A DNA stretch of 6,364 bases from Actinomycetota bacterium (GCA_016927635.1 JAFGMJ010000184.1:1-6364), one strand, 5' to 3'. Shown: positions 1-6,322, numbered from the stretch's first letter. Notes: generated from the letters alone by a model not told the origin. Numbers and translations are program-made.

Positions 1-2
1 CA

Positions 3-1640
3 TTTTTCTTTGCAGGGTATGTGCCCCTGTATTATTTGCTTGTAAAGAATAATTTTGATTATATAAATTGCAATAATGCGCCTTCTTTAAAAAGCTTGAC
101 TTTTAAGAATAAAAATTGGCCCGGACTTTTTTTTATTTTCTTTTTAAGTTTTTATGCTGGAATATTTGTTATATCAAATTACCTCATAATACTTTCCCTT
201 ATAGGAATAGCTTACAGCACATTAAATGCTGCAGTTTTCAGCCTTGCGTGCTTTCTTTTATTTTGCGCAATTATAATAACAGATAGAAAAAACAAACAAA
301 AAGTAACCCTTAACAGCCACAGGCGGCAGTACGATTACAATTCTTTAAGTGTGACCGGCCTGGAAGACAAAAAGACCGCCGGATGCATATTATTTTTTAA
401 AAAACCATGGCTGGAAAAATCACTGTTTGCGCTTTCCTGGCTCTTTATATTTATATGTTTTCTTGTGGTTGTTTTTTTTGCCTTTCTTTTTCCTGTAAGG
501 TTCTGGGATGCCATATCATGCTGGAGTTTAAAAGGCAGGGCATTTTTTATAGACGGCGGCTTGCTTCCTTTTTATACATTTCACAATTATGAATTTTCGC
601 ATCTTTCCTACCCGCTTTACATACCTTTATCCCAGACATGGATATATACCTGGCTGGGATACGCAGATGAAAGGCTTGTAAAAATCATTTTTCCCATGTT
701 TTACCTCTCGCTCATATCCATTTTTTATTTCTGCTTCAGGAAAAAATACTCAAGGCTTTTATCATCAGCGCTGGTCTTAATAATTGCAGGCCTGCCTGTT
801 GTAATGGACCACGGATATCTTGAATATACAAACCTTATTTTTGCTATTATTTTATTTATTGCCGTATATTTGTTTGCAGAAAGCCTGCGCAGCCAGGGCA
901 AAGGCTATATTTTAGCTTCAGCAATATTTTTTACAATACTTGCCCAGATAAGGTCTGAAGGCGCGTTTTTCCTTGCAATATTTTTAGCTTCAAATATTTT
1001 TTACATAATTTTTAAAGCTTTTAAAGAAAAAAGGCAGGCAAAAAAATATAAAGGCATTGAAATTAAAAAACCCGGCATGAACGCGGCAAATGCTGTATTT
1101 TATGCAACAATGCCGCCCGCCGTTGCAGCTTTTTTAATGATTCCCTGGCAGATTTTAAAAAAAGCAGCAAACATACCTTTTATAAGCAATGAGTGGGCCA
1201 GGCTCTCTTTGGGGGGAAACGGCACTGGTTTACCTGGTTTAAAAAACTTTAAGGATTTTCTAGTGTCTTTGAACGCCGGCGGCAGCATTTCATTTGATAT
1301 TACTGATGCATCTAAGGCGCTTTTTTCACAGCTTGCATATTCCGCATATGACTCTGCAAGGGCATTCCTTGGCTCTTCATATGGCATAGTTTGGGTCGCC
1401 CTTGGCATTTTGTTCTTTTTAAATATAAAGAAGATGTTTTTACAAACAGGCTGGGTTTATCCTCTTTTTATAATACCGGGGTTTATTATGCTTTTTATCT
1501 CTCTTTGCATAATACCGGAATTTATATGGTCTGCAGACAGATATGTGCTGCATTTTTTACCGTTGACTTATTTCTGGATATTATATAATCTACCTCTGTT
1601 TAAAAATATGAATGGGCGAAAAAATACTTCCCCCTTATAA
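3..1640 (+). CDS. GT-C type polytopic membrane glycosyltransferase-like protein, 5' end missing
   Basis: A large integral membrane protein with about ten or more hydrophobic segments, probably transferring a sugar from a lipid-linked donor on the outer face of the membrane. A GTG at 21 could be read as the start, but the frame stays open to the window edge. The residues before it (FFFAGY at 3-20) continue a membrane helix, so the gene very likely begins upstream. Numbering from the GTG, helices lie at about 36-87, 134-157, 222-238, 246-262, 270-287, 297-332, 358-376, 452-468 and 478-526. A conserved-looking extracytoplasmic block, RFWDAISCWSLKGRAFF (160-176) followed by HLSYPLYIPL (194-203), resembles the WDA..W.LKA and YPLL motifs of GT-C families. 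D163 is a candidate catalytic or metal-binding residue. The late ADRYVLHFLPL (505-515) matches their C-terminal part. The short soluble stretch at 88-120 is unremarkable. Acceptor and donor are unknown. It could instead be a non-catalytic polymerase-like membrane protein. Confidence 0.75.
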   Translation, partial: FFFAGYVPLYYLLVKNNFDYINCNNAPSLKSLTFKNKNWPGLFFIFFLSFYAGIFVISNYLIILSLIGIAYSTLNAAVFSLACFLLFCAIIITDRKNKQKVTLNSHRRQYDYNSLSVTGLEDKKTAGCILFFKKPWLEKSLFALSWLFIFICFLVVVFFAFLFPVRFWDAISCWSLKGRAFFIDGGLLPFYTFHNYEFSHLSYPLYIPLSQTWIYTWLGYADERLVKIIFPMFYLSLISIFYFCFRKKYSRLLSSALVLIIAGLPVVMDHGYLEYTNLIFAIILFIAVYLFAESLRSQGKGYILASAIFFTILAQIRSEGAFFLAIFLASNIFYIIFKAFKEKRQAKKYKGIEIKKPGMNAANAVFYATMPPAVAAFLMIPWQILKKAANIPFISNEWARLSLGGNGTGLPGLKNFKDFLVSLNAGGSISFDITDASKALFSQLAYSAYDSARAFLGSSYGIVWVALGILFFLNIKKMFLQTGWVYPLFIIPGFIMLFISLCIIPEFIWSADRYVLHFLPLTYFWILYNLPLFKNMNGRKNTSPL

Positions 1641-1660
1641 AAGATATGTGCAATTAAATA

Positions 1661-2704
1661 ATGGATATTTTAATTATTATAATTTCAGTTCTTGCAGCAG
1701 CAGCGGCAGCAGCATTTTTCTGGTATGCATTCAGGTTTGAAACTGTAAACTTTAAGCTTTCAGAAGTAAATATAAATATAAAAGGTGATAAGGATAATAA
1801 TTTTTGCGGCAAAAGCGCCACTTTTTTAAAAGTGCTTCACCTTTCTGATTTTCACTTAAGAAAAGACCGCAAGGGATTTAAGCTTTTTACCTTTATAAAA
1901 AGCCTTGAAAGGCTGAAGCCGGATATTATAATGCTTACCGGCGACCTTGTTGAAAAAGATAAATACTTTGATTTCCTGACTGAAATGCTTTCCGGCCTTA
2001 ATGCAACAATTGGCAAATATGCCGTATTTGGGGTTCATGATTATTACCATAAAAGGCCCAAGGAGTTTGTTAAAAATATGATAAAAAGACAGAAGTTATA
2101 TAGAAGGCATAACAGCATTGATGCGCTTATTGAAAAACTTAAAAAAATCGGCATAGTTTCTTTGCGCAATGAAAAAGTGACAATAAATTTAAGTGATTAT
2201 CCAGATAAAGCAGGCTCATATAATAAGAAAATAGATAAAATTGAGATAATAGGCGTTGATGATGCAGTTATAAAAAAAGCTGATACAGGGCTTGCATTTG
2301 GCGGAAAAGGCGCAAAAAGCAAGCCGATTGTCAGCGGTTCCAACAGAGGTCATTACAGAGAGGTTTTAAAGCCCTCCACCGGCGGCATTCACAGTCTTTG
2401 TGAAAACGGCAAATTAACCATTTGCATTACCCATACCCCGGATATGGACCTTTTTGTCGATTTTGTAAAAAACAAAACTGATATTGTCCTTTCAGGCCAT
2501 ACCCACGGCGGACAGGTAAGAATACCGGCCGTGGGAGCGTTGATATCAGGCGCAAATATACCTGTAAAATATGCTTCAGGCCTTTTTTACTTTGAAAAAT
2601 TTGTGCTTTATATTTCAAGAGGGCTTGGAGAGGGAAGATACTCTCCATTCAGGATTTACTGCCAGCCTGAGGCCACTTTAATTAATATAAATACAGTATT
2701 TTAA
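1661..2704 (+). CDS. membrane-anchored metallophosphoesterase (YkuE-like calcineurin family)
   Basis: A predicted binuclear-metal phosphoesterase held in the membrane by one N-terminal helix (residues 2-24, including seven alanines in a row), with no cleavage site seen. Family motifs occur in order: LSDFH (D63, H65), TGDLVE (D95), GVHD (124-127), ITHTPD (H258) and GHTHGGQ (H280, H282). The third box is normally GNHD or GNHE, and its metal-bridging asparagine is valine here (V125, codon GTT at 2033-2035). All other expected ligands are present, so activity may be altered rather than lost. At 347 residues it is longer than typical YkuE proteins. The extra length lies mainly between the GVHD box and H258 (about 130-245, Lys-rich). 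The end, GLGEGRYSPFRIYCQPEATL, resembles actinobacterial homologues. Family members act on lipid or nucleotide phosphoesters such as UDP-diacylglucosamine, but the substrate here cannot be inferred. It starts 20 bp after the GT-C gene, without a clear Shine-Dalgarno, and is probably co-transcribed with it. Confidence 0.85.
   Translation: MDILIIIISVLAAAAAAAFFWYAFRFETVNFKLSEVNINIKGDKDNNFCGKSATFLKVLHLSDFHLRKDRKGFKLFTFIKSLERLKPDIIMLTGDLVEKDKYFDFLTEMLSGLNATIGKYAVFGVHDYYHKRPKEFVKNMIKRQKLYRRHNSIDALIEKLKKIGIVSLRNEKVTINLSDYPDKAGSYNKKIDKIEIIGVDDAVIKKADTGLAFGGKGAKSKPIVSGSNRGHYREVLKPSTGGIHSLCENGKLTICITHTPDMDLFVDFVKNKTDIVLSGHTHGGQVRIPAVGALISGANIPVKYASGLFYFEKFVLYISRGLGEGRYSPFRIYCQPEATLININTVF
1694..1714 (+). 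repeat. GCA/GCG alanine-codon repeat
   Basis: Seven consecutive alanine codons, (GCA)3-GCG-(GCA)3, encode residues 12-18 inside the membrane anchor of the metallophosphoesterase. The one GCG interrupts an otherwise pure trinucleotide tract. Length changes here would stay in frame and only lengthen or shorten the helix. Confidence 0.7.
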
Positions 2705-2727
2705 AAAAAGTTCTAATTCTATATAAT
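2699..2727 (+). promoter_or_regulatory. possible promoter ahead of the TPR protein gene
   Basis: A perfect TATAAT hexamer lies at 2722-2727 in the 70 bp gap after the metallophosphoesterase stop. The matching -35 position at 17 bp spacing (TTTTAA, 2699-2704) is poor. The start site would fall near 2734, giving a leader of about 40 nt that includes a G-rich stretch (GCGGGG, 2760-2765) as a weak ribosome-binding candidate. The DNA is AT-rich, so chance occurrence is a real possibility. Confidence 0.3.
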
Positions 2728-2774
2728 TCGTTAATAAATTTTAATAAAACCAGGCAAAGCGGGGTTCTAAATTT

Positions 2775-3386
2775 ATGAAAGCAAAAAAAAGTTTAAATAG
2801 AAAAAAACCGGCAAAAGCCATATATGTATTTACCTCTTTAATTATCTGTATTCTTGCATTCTTAATTGTTTTTTCAGCAGCGGCATGCAGAAAAAAAGCA
2901 GCATCTGAATCAGAAACGGCAACAGGCAGCACAGCCATTGCAACTGAAGCAAATGAGACTGAGCCAGCTACCGCAACTGAGACCGAAGCCACAACGGCAG
3001 CCCAGACTGAAAGCGCAACAGAGCCTGCAGAAGAAGTTCCCGACGAGATAACAAGCCTTATTAAAAAGGCTGATGATTACTACGCAGAAGGGGACTATGG
3101 TCTTGCAAGAAGCAACTACAGAAAAGCTGAGATTGCAGTAAATGATTCAGGACTTTCAGACCAGGAAAAACAAAAGCTGATAGATTCTTTCAACTCTAAA
3201 TATGAGGAATGCAAAGATATAATATCTACGGCAAGCATGCATTATGCAAATGCAATGCAGTTAATTTATGAAACAAGGTATGAAGAAGCAAAAACTGAGC
3301 TTGAAAGCGCGCTTGCCATTTATCCTAAATATGACGAAGCCCAAAAAGCTTATGATAACCTCAAGACACTGATGGGACTGCAGTAG
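2775..3386 (+). CDS. membrane-anchored or lipoprotein-like TPR protein with Thr/Glu/Ala-rich linker
   Basis: A small exported protein of 203 residues whose function I do not recognise. It opens with a basic segment (residues 1-14) and a hydrophobic helix (about 16-36), ending in SAAAC with C38. This could be a lipoprotein cleavage site, but the usual Leu at -3 is Ala, so an uncleaved anchor is also possible. Residues 41-88 form a low-complexity tether made almost only of Ala, Thr, Glu and Ser. The rest is helical with two tetratricopeptide-like units, at about 92-123 (A99, Y103, G106, Y108, A111, Y115, A118) and 154-187 (A158, Y169, A172, L176, A179, P184). They are separated by a helix with two adjacent Glu and a Cys (145-147). 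The likely role is an extracytoplasmic scaffold or binding module. The architecture (anchor, acidic tether, C-terminal domain) is shared with the next gene, so the two may act together. This is inference. Confidence 0.75.
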   Translation: MKAKKSLNRKKPAKAIYVFTSLIICILAFLIVFSAAACRKKAASESETATGSTAIATEANETEPATATETEATTAAQTESATEPAEEVPDEITSLIKKADDYYAEGDYGLARSNYRKAEIAVNDSGLSDQEKQKLIDSFNSKYEECKDIISTASMHYANAMQLIYETRYEEAKTELESALAIYPKYDEAQKAYDNLKTLMGLQ

Positions 3387-3391
3387 GAATT

Positions 3392-3419
3392 AATATTTAC
3401 TGACAGGTAAAATATTTAC
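3392..3419. repeat. direct repeat AATATTTAC with embedded inverted repeat
   Basis: The 9-mer AATATTTAC occurs at 3392-3400 and again at 3411-3419, 19 bp apart, or nearly two helical turns. Between them GTAAA (3407-3411) pairs either with TTTAC at 3396-3400 (6-nt loop) or with TTTAC at 3415-3419 (3-nt loop). It begins 6 bp after the TPR gene stop and sits in the longest gap of the window. It could be a regulator binding site, but AT-rich sequence makes short matches common. Confidence 0.3.
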
Positions 3420-3434
3420 AACTGATTTTTCCAG

Positions 3435-3448
3435 GCCAAAAGTTTGGC
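3435..3448. repeat. 14-bp near-perfect palindrome in the 3387-3520 gap
   Basis: GCCAAA (3435-3440) and TTTGGC (3443-3448) are exact inverted copies separated by AG. As RNA this would fold as a five-pair stem with a four-base loop. No T-run follows, so it is not a standard intrinsic terminator. A dimeric repressor site is the main alternative. The remainder of the gap, up to the weak AAAAGAG ribosome-binding candidate at 3511-3517, shows nothing else I can name. Confidence 0.35.
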
Positions 3449-3520
3449 GGCAGGCACAGCAATATCATTTTACTTAAAGATTTGTAAAGCCTTTTCAATG
3501 GCAAAAATATAAAAGAGATT

Positions 3521-4390
3521 ATGCAGGATAAAGAACAACTTTTAAGAAAGAAGCCAAAAAAGAAAAAAAGGTTTGCAGGATTTGTCTTTATGCTTGTCAT
3601 TTTTATAATAATAATCTCCCTTGTATTTTACAGCATTGAAAACCCCTCCTTTATAAAAAATTCTATTGCAAAATTAAAGTCTTTCTACACCTCAGAAACC
3701 ACTTCCCCGGATGCAGGCATTGAAACAGAGACTTTTTCTGAAGAAAGTGAAGATGCCCCAGCCTTAGAGGAGCCTGGAGATCTAAAAGAAGCTGCAGAAA
3801 AGACTGCTGAACAAGAAAGCAAAAACATAACCGGCAAGGCTAAAGCCTTCTGGCAGAAAATCCTTTCATTTTTTATAAAGGGGCTAAAAAGAGATGAAAA
3901 TGATTTCCCATCAAGCATTGAGATAAAAGTATTCTTTGCATCACTTGGCCAGGAGGATAAATTCTCATATGAGCAAAGGACAATAGTAGCCGGAAACGCA
4001 AAAATTGCAGTTGAGAATGCGATAAAAGAGCTTCTTGAGGGTCCCCATAAATCTTTTAATTTTCCTGTTATACCGCCCGGCACAGAATTAAAAGGCGTGG
4101 ATATTTATGAAAACCTTGCAAAAGTTGATTTTTCACAAAAATTTCTTGAAAATAGCCTTGAATCAGGCGTGCTTGACAGGTATGTGATTTATACAATTGT
4201 AAACACCGTGACGCAAATACCTGATGTTGACGGCGTTATTTTCTTAATTGAGGGCAAAAGAATAAAAATATACGGAAGCGTGGATCTGTCAATTCCTGCT
4301 ATAATGGATGAGGATTTCATAAGCCAGGATAATCCTTTGGAAAAATATTCTGAGGACTTAACCAACAGCCAGGCAGATACTGCGGACTGA
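3521..4390 (+). CDS. single-pass membrane protein with extracytoplasmic GerMN domain
   Basis: A 289-residue protein with a very basic cytoplasmic start (RKKPKKKKR, 9-17), one membrane helix (about 18-38) with no lipobox, and an acidic Glu/Thr/Ser-rich tether (57-100). A short amphipathic stretch (KAFWQKILSFFIKGLKR, 108-124) follows, and then a GerMN domain at about 132-256. GerMN signatures visible are IEIKVFFA (133-140), AIKELLEGP (167-175), IPPGTELKGVDIYENLAKVDFS (184-205), YTIVNTVTQIPDVDGVIFLIEGK (224-246) and the closing YGSVDLS (251-257). The tail (260-289) is acidic and probably disordered. GerMN domains occur in spore germination protein GerM and in actinobacterial LpqB, where they are thought to act at the cell envelope, possibly on or near peptidoglycan. 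No other sporulation gene is present here, so a sporulation role should not be assumed. The start ATG is preceded by a weak AAAAGAG, and no upstream in-frame alternative is better. Confidence 0.85.
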   Translation: MQDKEQLLRKKPKKKKRFAGFVFMLVIFIIIISLVFYSIENPSFIKNSIAKLKSFYTSETTSPDAGIETETFSEESEDAPALEEPGDLKEAAEKTAEQESKNITGKAKAFWQKILSFFIKGLKRDENDFPSSIEIKVFFASLGQEDKFSYEQRTIVAGNAKIAVENAIKELLEGPHKSFNFPVIPPGTELKGVDIYENLAKVDFSQKFLENSLESGVLDRYVIYTIVNTVTQIPDVDGVIFLIEGKRIKIYGSVDLSIPAIMDEDFISQDNPLEKYSEDLTNSQADTAD

Positions 4391-4476
4391 ACATATATTA
4401 AAAGGGCAAAAATGGATTTAATGAAATTTAACAGATAAATCCTGCCAGAATTTTTAACAAATATTACTTAAAAAAT

Positions 4477-4482
4477 AAAGGG
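4477..4482 (+). promoter_or_regulatory. ribosome binding site of the epimerase gene
   Basis: AAAGGG lies 9 nt before the ATG at 4492 and is the clearest Shine-Dalgarno-like site in the window. It supports that start, as does the immediate MKKVLITGGAGFIG beginning, which is where SDR epimerases normally start. The same AAAGGGC word also occurs at 4401-4407 in the same gap. Confidence 0.55.
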
Positions 4483-4491
4483 CGATTATAT

Positions 4492-5421
4492 ATGAAAAAA
4501 GTATTGATTACAGGCGGAGCAGGCTTTATAGGAAGCAATATTGCAGACAGGTTAATTGAGCTTGGACATGAGGTCATAGTTCTTGACAATCTTTCCGCAG
4601 GGAAAATAGAAAATGTAAACAGCTCTGCAAAGTTTTTCAAGTTTGATGTAAGGGATAAGGCATTAATTGATATTTTTAAATCTGAAAAGCCGGATTCTGT
4701 AATACATAATGCTGCGCAGCTGAGCGTGCGCATTTCTGTTGAGGACCCCCTTTATGATGCAGATGTAAATGTTTTAGGCGGGCTTAATGTATTTAACTGC
4801 TGCATGCAGTCAGGCGTTAAAAAAGTTATTTTTGCTTCAAGCGGCGGCACGGTTTACGGAGAGCAGCAGTATTTTCCCGCTGATGAAAAACACGCAACAA
4901 ACCCGATATCCCCCTATGGGGTTGCAAAGATGGCTTCAGAAAATTACCTTTATTTTTTCAACAGGGAATATGGCCTTGACTTTATTGCCTTAAGATATGC
5001 AAATATTTACGGGCCGCGCCAGGACCCGCTGGGCGAAGCAGGCGTTGTGGCTATATTTTCAAATAAATTCATACAGGGCAGTTGCCCGGTTATAAACGGG
5101 GACGGCAAACAGACAAGAGATTATGTGTTTGTAAAAGACGCAGTTGATGCAAATGTCAGAGCAATAGAAAGCAAATTTAGCGGCGCCTTAAATATAGCCA
5201 CATCACAGGAAACAAATGTAAATGAGCTTTTTTATATGCTCAGGCAAATTAGCGGCAAATCAATTAAAGAAACTCACGGGCCAGCAAAGCCAGGCGAGCA
5301 ATACCGCAGCGTTCTTGACTATGGCCTGGCAAATAAAGTGCTTGGCTGGAAGCCTTCAGTGCCAATAATTGAAGGCCTTAAAATTACATACCAGTGGTTT
5401 GAAAAAAACTTAAATCCCTGA
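4492..5421 (+). CDS. galE: NAD-dependent sugar-nucleotide epimerase, UDP-glucose 4-epimerase type
   Basis: An extended short-chain dehydrogenase/reductase that most likely interconverts UDP-glucose and UDP-galactose (or the N-acetyl forms) in the cytoplasm by transient oxidation at C4 with bound NAD. The Rossmann motif is GGAGFIG (G8, G11, G14). The first acidic residue after beta-2 (D32, in LDNLSAG) indicates NAD rather than NADP. FDVRD (51-55), HNAAQ (72-76), the active-site strand FASSGGTVYG (114-123) with S117 as proton-relay residue, and YGVAK with Y142 and K146 complete the catalytic set. LRYANIYGPRQDP (167-179), GEAGVVAIF (181-189) and GDGKQTRDYVFVKD (203-216) line the sugar-nucleotide pocket. 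At 309 residues and with these words it follows the Thermotoga maritima GalE pattern rather than the longer E. coli one. Substrate choice (Glc/Gal or GlcNAc/GalNAc) cannot be settled. It lies 84 bp before a lipid-linked sugar synthase, suggesting a shared surface-glycan pathway. Confidence 0.88.
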   Translation: MKKVLITGGAGFIGSNIADRLIELGHEVIVLDNLSAGKIENVNSSAKFFKFDVRDKALIDIFKSEKPDSVIHNAAQLSVRISVEDPLYDADVNVLGGLNVFNCCMQSGVKKVIFASSGGTVYGEQQYFPADEKHATNPISPYGVAKMASENYLYFFNREYGLDFIALRYANIYGPRQDPLGEAGVVAIFSNKFIQGSCPVINGDGKQTRDYVFVKDAVDANVRAIESKFSGALNIATSQETNVNELFYMLRQISGKSIKETHGPAKPGEQYRSVLDYGLANKVLGWKPSVPIIEGLKITYQWFEKNLNP

Positions 5422-5435
5422 GATTTAAAATATAA

Positions 5436-5484
5436 AACAGGCAAGCCTTTTATTAAAAATTTCCTGTTGTAAGCATTTTTTATT
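5436..5484 (+). terminator. weak terminator-like inverted repeat after the epimerase gene
   Basis: AACAGG (5436-5441) and CCTGTT (5463-5468) can pair across a 21-nt loop that itself contains TTTTA/TAAAA (5449-5459). Six T residues follow at 5476-5481, seven bases after the stem. The stem is short and the T-run is displaced, so partial termination or mere chance are both possible. Confidence 0.3.
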
Positions 5485-5495
5485 ACTGATATCAT
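5467..5495 (+). promoter_or_regulatory. candidate promoter of the GT2 gene
   Basis: TTGTAA (5467-5472, four of six matches to TTGACA) and TATCAT (5490-5495, five of six to TATAAT) are 17 bp apart, the ideal spacing. Transcription would begin near 5502, only a few bases before the ATG at 5506. That gene has no Shine-Dalgarno sequence, which fits a near-leaderless message. The -35 element overlaps the inverted repeat behind the epimerase gene. Confidence 0.4.
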
Positions 5496-5505
5496 ACTTT
5501 TTTAT

Positions 5506-6312
5506 ATGGCTATTTACAGCAGTAATAAAAACAGACTGCAGGCAGGTATTTTATTGCCGGATAAAACAGTTCAAAATTTAATAGACTTTTCAATAGTTAT
5601 CCCTGCGTACAATGAAGAGGGCAGGATAGTTTGCACACTTAAGGAAACTGCAGAGGTATTCGAAAACTTTAACAGCAGCTATGAGATTATTGCAGTTGAT
5701 GACGGCAGCACAGATAAAACACGCGAAAATGTTGAGGCCTTTATATCATCAGGGGCCTCGTACTGCCGGAAAGTACGCATTGAAAGCTACAGCCCAAATA
5801 TGGGCAAGGGCAATGCATTAAAACACGGCGCATCGATTGCAAGGGGAAAATACATACTGTTTCTTGATGCAGATCTTGACCTGCACCCGTCAATAGCAAA
5901 AGAGCTTTATGAGATAATTAAGACAAAAGATGCAGATGTCGTTATCGGCTCAAAGATGCACAGAAAATCTGTTCTTCATTATCCATTCCTGCGAAAACTT
6001 ACCAGCTACTGTTATTATATTATAATAAAAATTTTGTTCAGGCTTTCAATTAAGGATACGCAGACAGGCATAAAGCTGTTTAAGCGTGAAGTACTTGGAA
6101 AATGCCTGCCCAAAGTCATTGTAAAAAGATATGCCTTTGACCTTGAGCTTTTAGTTGCAGTGAATAAAAAAGGATACAGTATTGTAGAAGCGCCTGTGAG
6201 GGTTGATTTAAAAAGGCAGTTTGGCAGGGTCGGCATAAAGGATGCCATAAGAGTATTTTTTGATACAATGGGAGTATTTTTAAGGCTCAATTTTAAGAAA
6301 TACTATGACTGA
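5506..6312 (+). CDS. family 2 glycosyltransferase, polyprenyl/dolichyl-phosphate glucose synthase-like
   Basis: A GT-A fold enzyme predicted to move a sugar, probably glucose or a similar hexose, from a nucleotide donor to polyprenyl phosphate at the cytoplasmic membrane face. Residues 1-26 are not conserved-looking. The fold begins at FSIVIPAYNEE (28-38), then IIAVDDGSTD (61-70, D65/D66 for the nucleotide), NMGKGNALKHG (98-108), LFLDADLDLHP (118-128, with DAD 121-123 as metal motif), DVVIGSK (144-150), DTQTGIKLFKREVL (184-197) and FDLELL (211-216). The late EAPVRV (228-233) is also typical of the family. A hydrophobic stretch at 165-180 may touch the membrane, but no C-terminal transmembrane pair like that of DPMS-type fusions is present. 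In-frame upstream codons reach a stop at 5470 with no ATG, GTG or TTG. The ATG has no Shine-Dalgarno, and a TTG at codon 17 behind AGGCAGG is a possible alternative start. It probably supplies lipid-linked sugar to a GT-C enzyme such as the first gene of the window. Confidence 0.85.
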   Translation: MAIYSSNKNRLQAGILLPDKTVQNLIDFSIVIPAYNEEGRIVCTLKETAEVFENFNSSYEIIAVDDGSTDKTRENVEAFISSGASYCRKVRIESYSPNMGKGNALKHGASIARGKYILFLDADLDLHPSIAKELYEIIKTKDADVVIGSKMHRKSVLHYPFLRKLTSYCYYIIIKILFRLSIKDTQTGIKLFKREVLGKCLPKVIVKRYAFDLELLVAVNKKGYSIVEAPVRVDLKRQFGRVGIKDAIRVFFDTMGVFLRLNFKKYYD

Positions 6313-6322
6313 TTATGAAAGC

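Noticed and set aside
1100..1408. Antisense open frame of 102 codons inside the GT-C gene
   Set aside because: It is the complement of a membrane-protein coding stretch, with no recognisable domain or ribosome-binding site.
2866..3051. Gln/Arg/Pro-rich frame overlapping the tether of the TPR gene
   Set aside because: It is the shifted reading of the Ala/Thr/Glu codons. The other frame has a signal segment and TPR-like helices.
3685..4083. Antisense open frame of 132 codons inside the GerMN gene
   Set aside because: It lies wholly opposite a gene with clear GerMN motifs. Its composition mirrors that gene and no start signal or family motif is seen.
4454..4482. Promoter ahead of the epimerase gene built on TTAACA at 4454
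   Set aside because: The -35 word is good, but no acceptable -10 hexamer occurs at 16-18 bp. The candidate TAAAGG is poor and overlaps the ribosome-binding site.
6015..6290. Antisense open frame opposite the end of the GT2 gene
   Set aside because: It overlaps conserved GT2 motifs on the + strand and has no features of its own.
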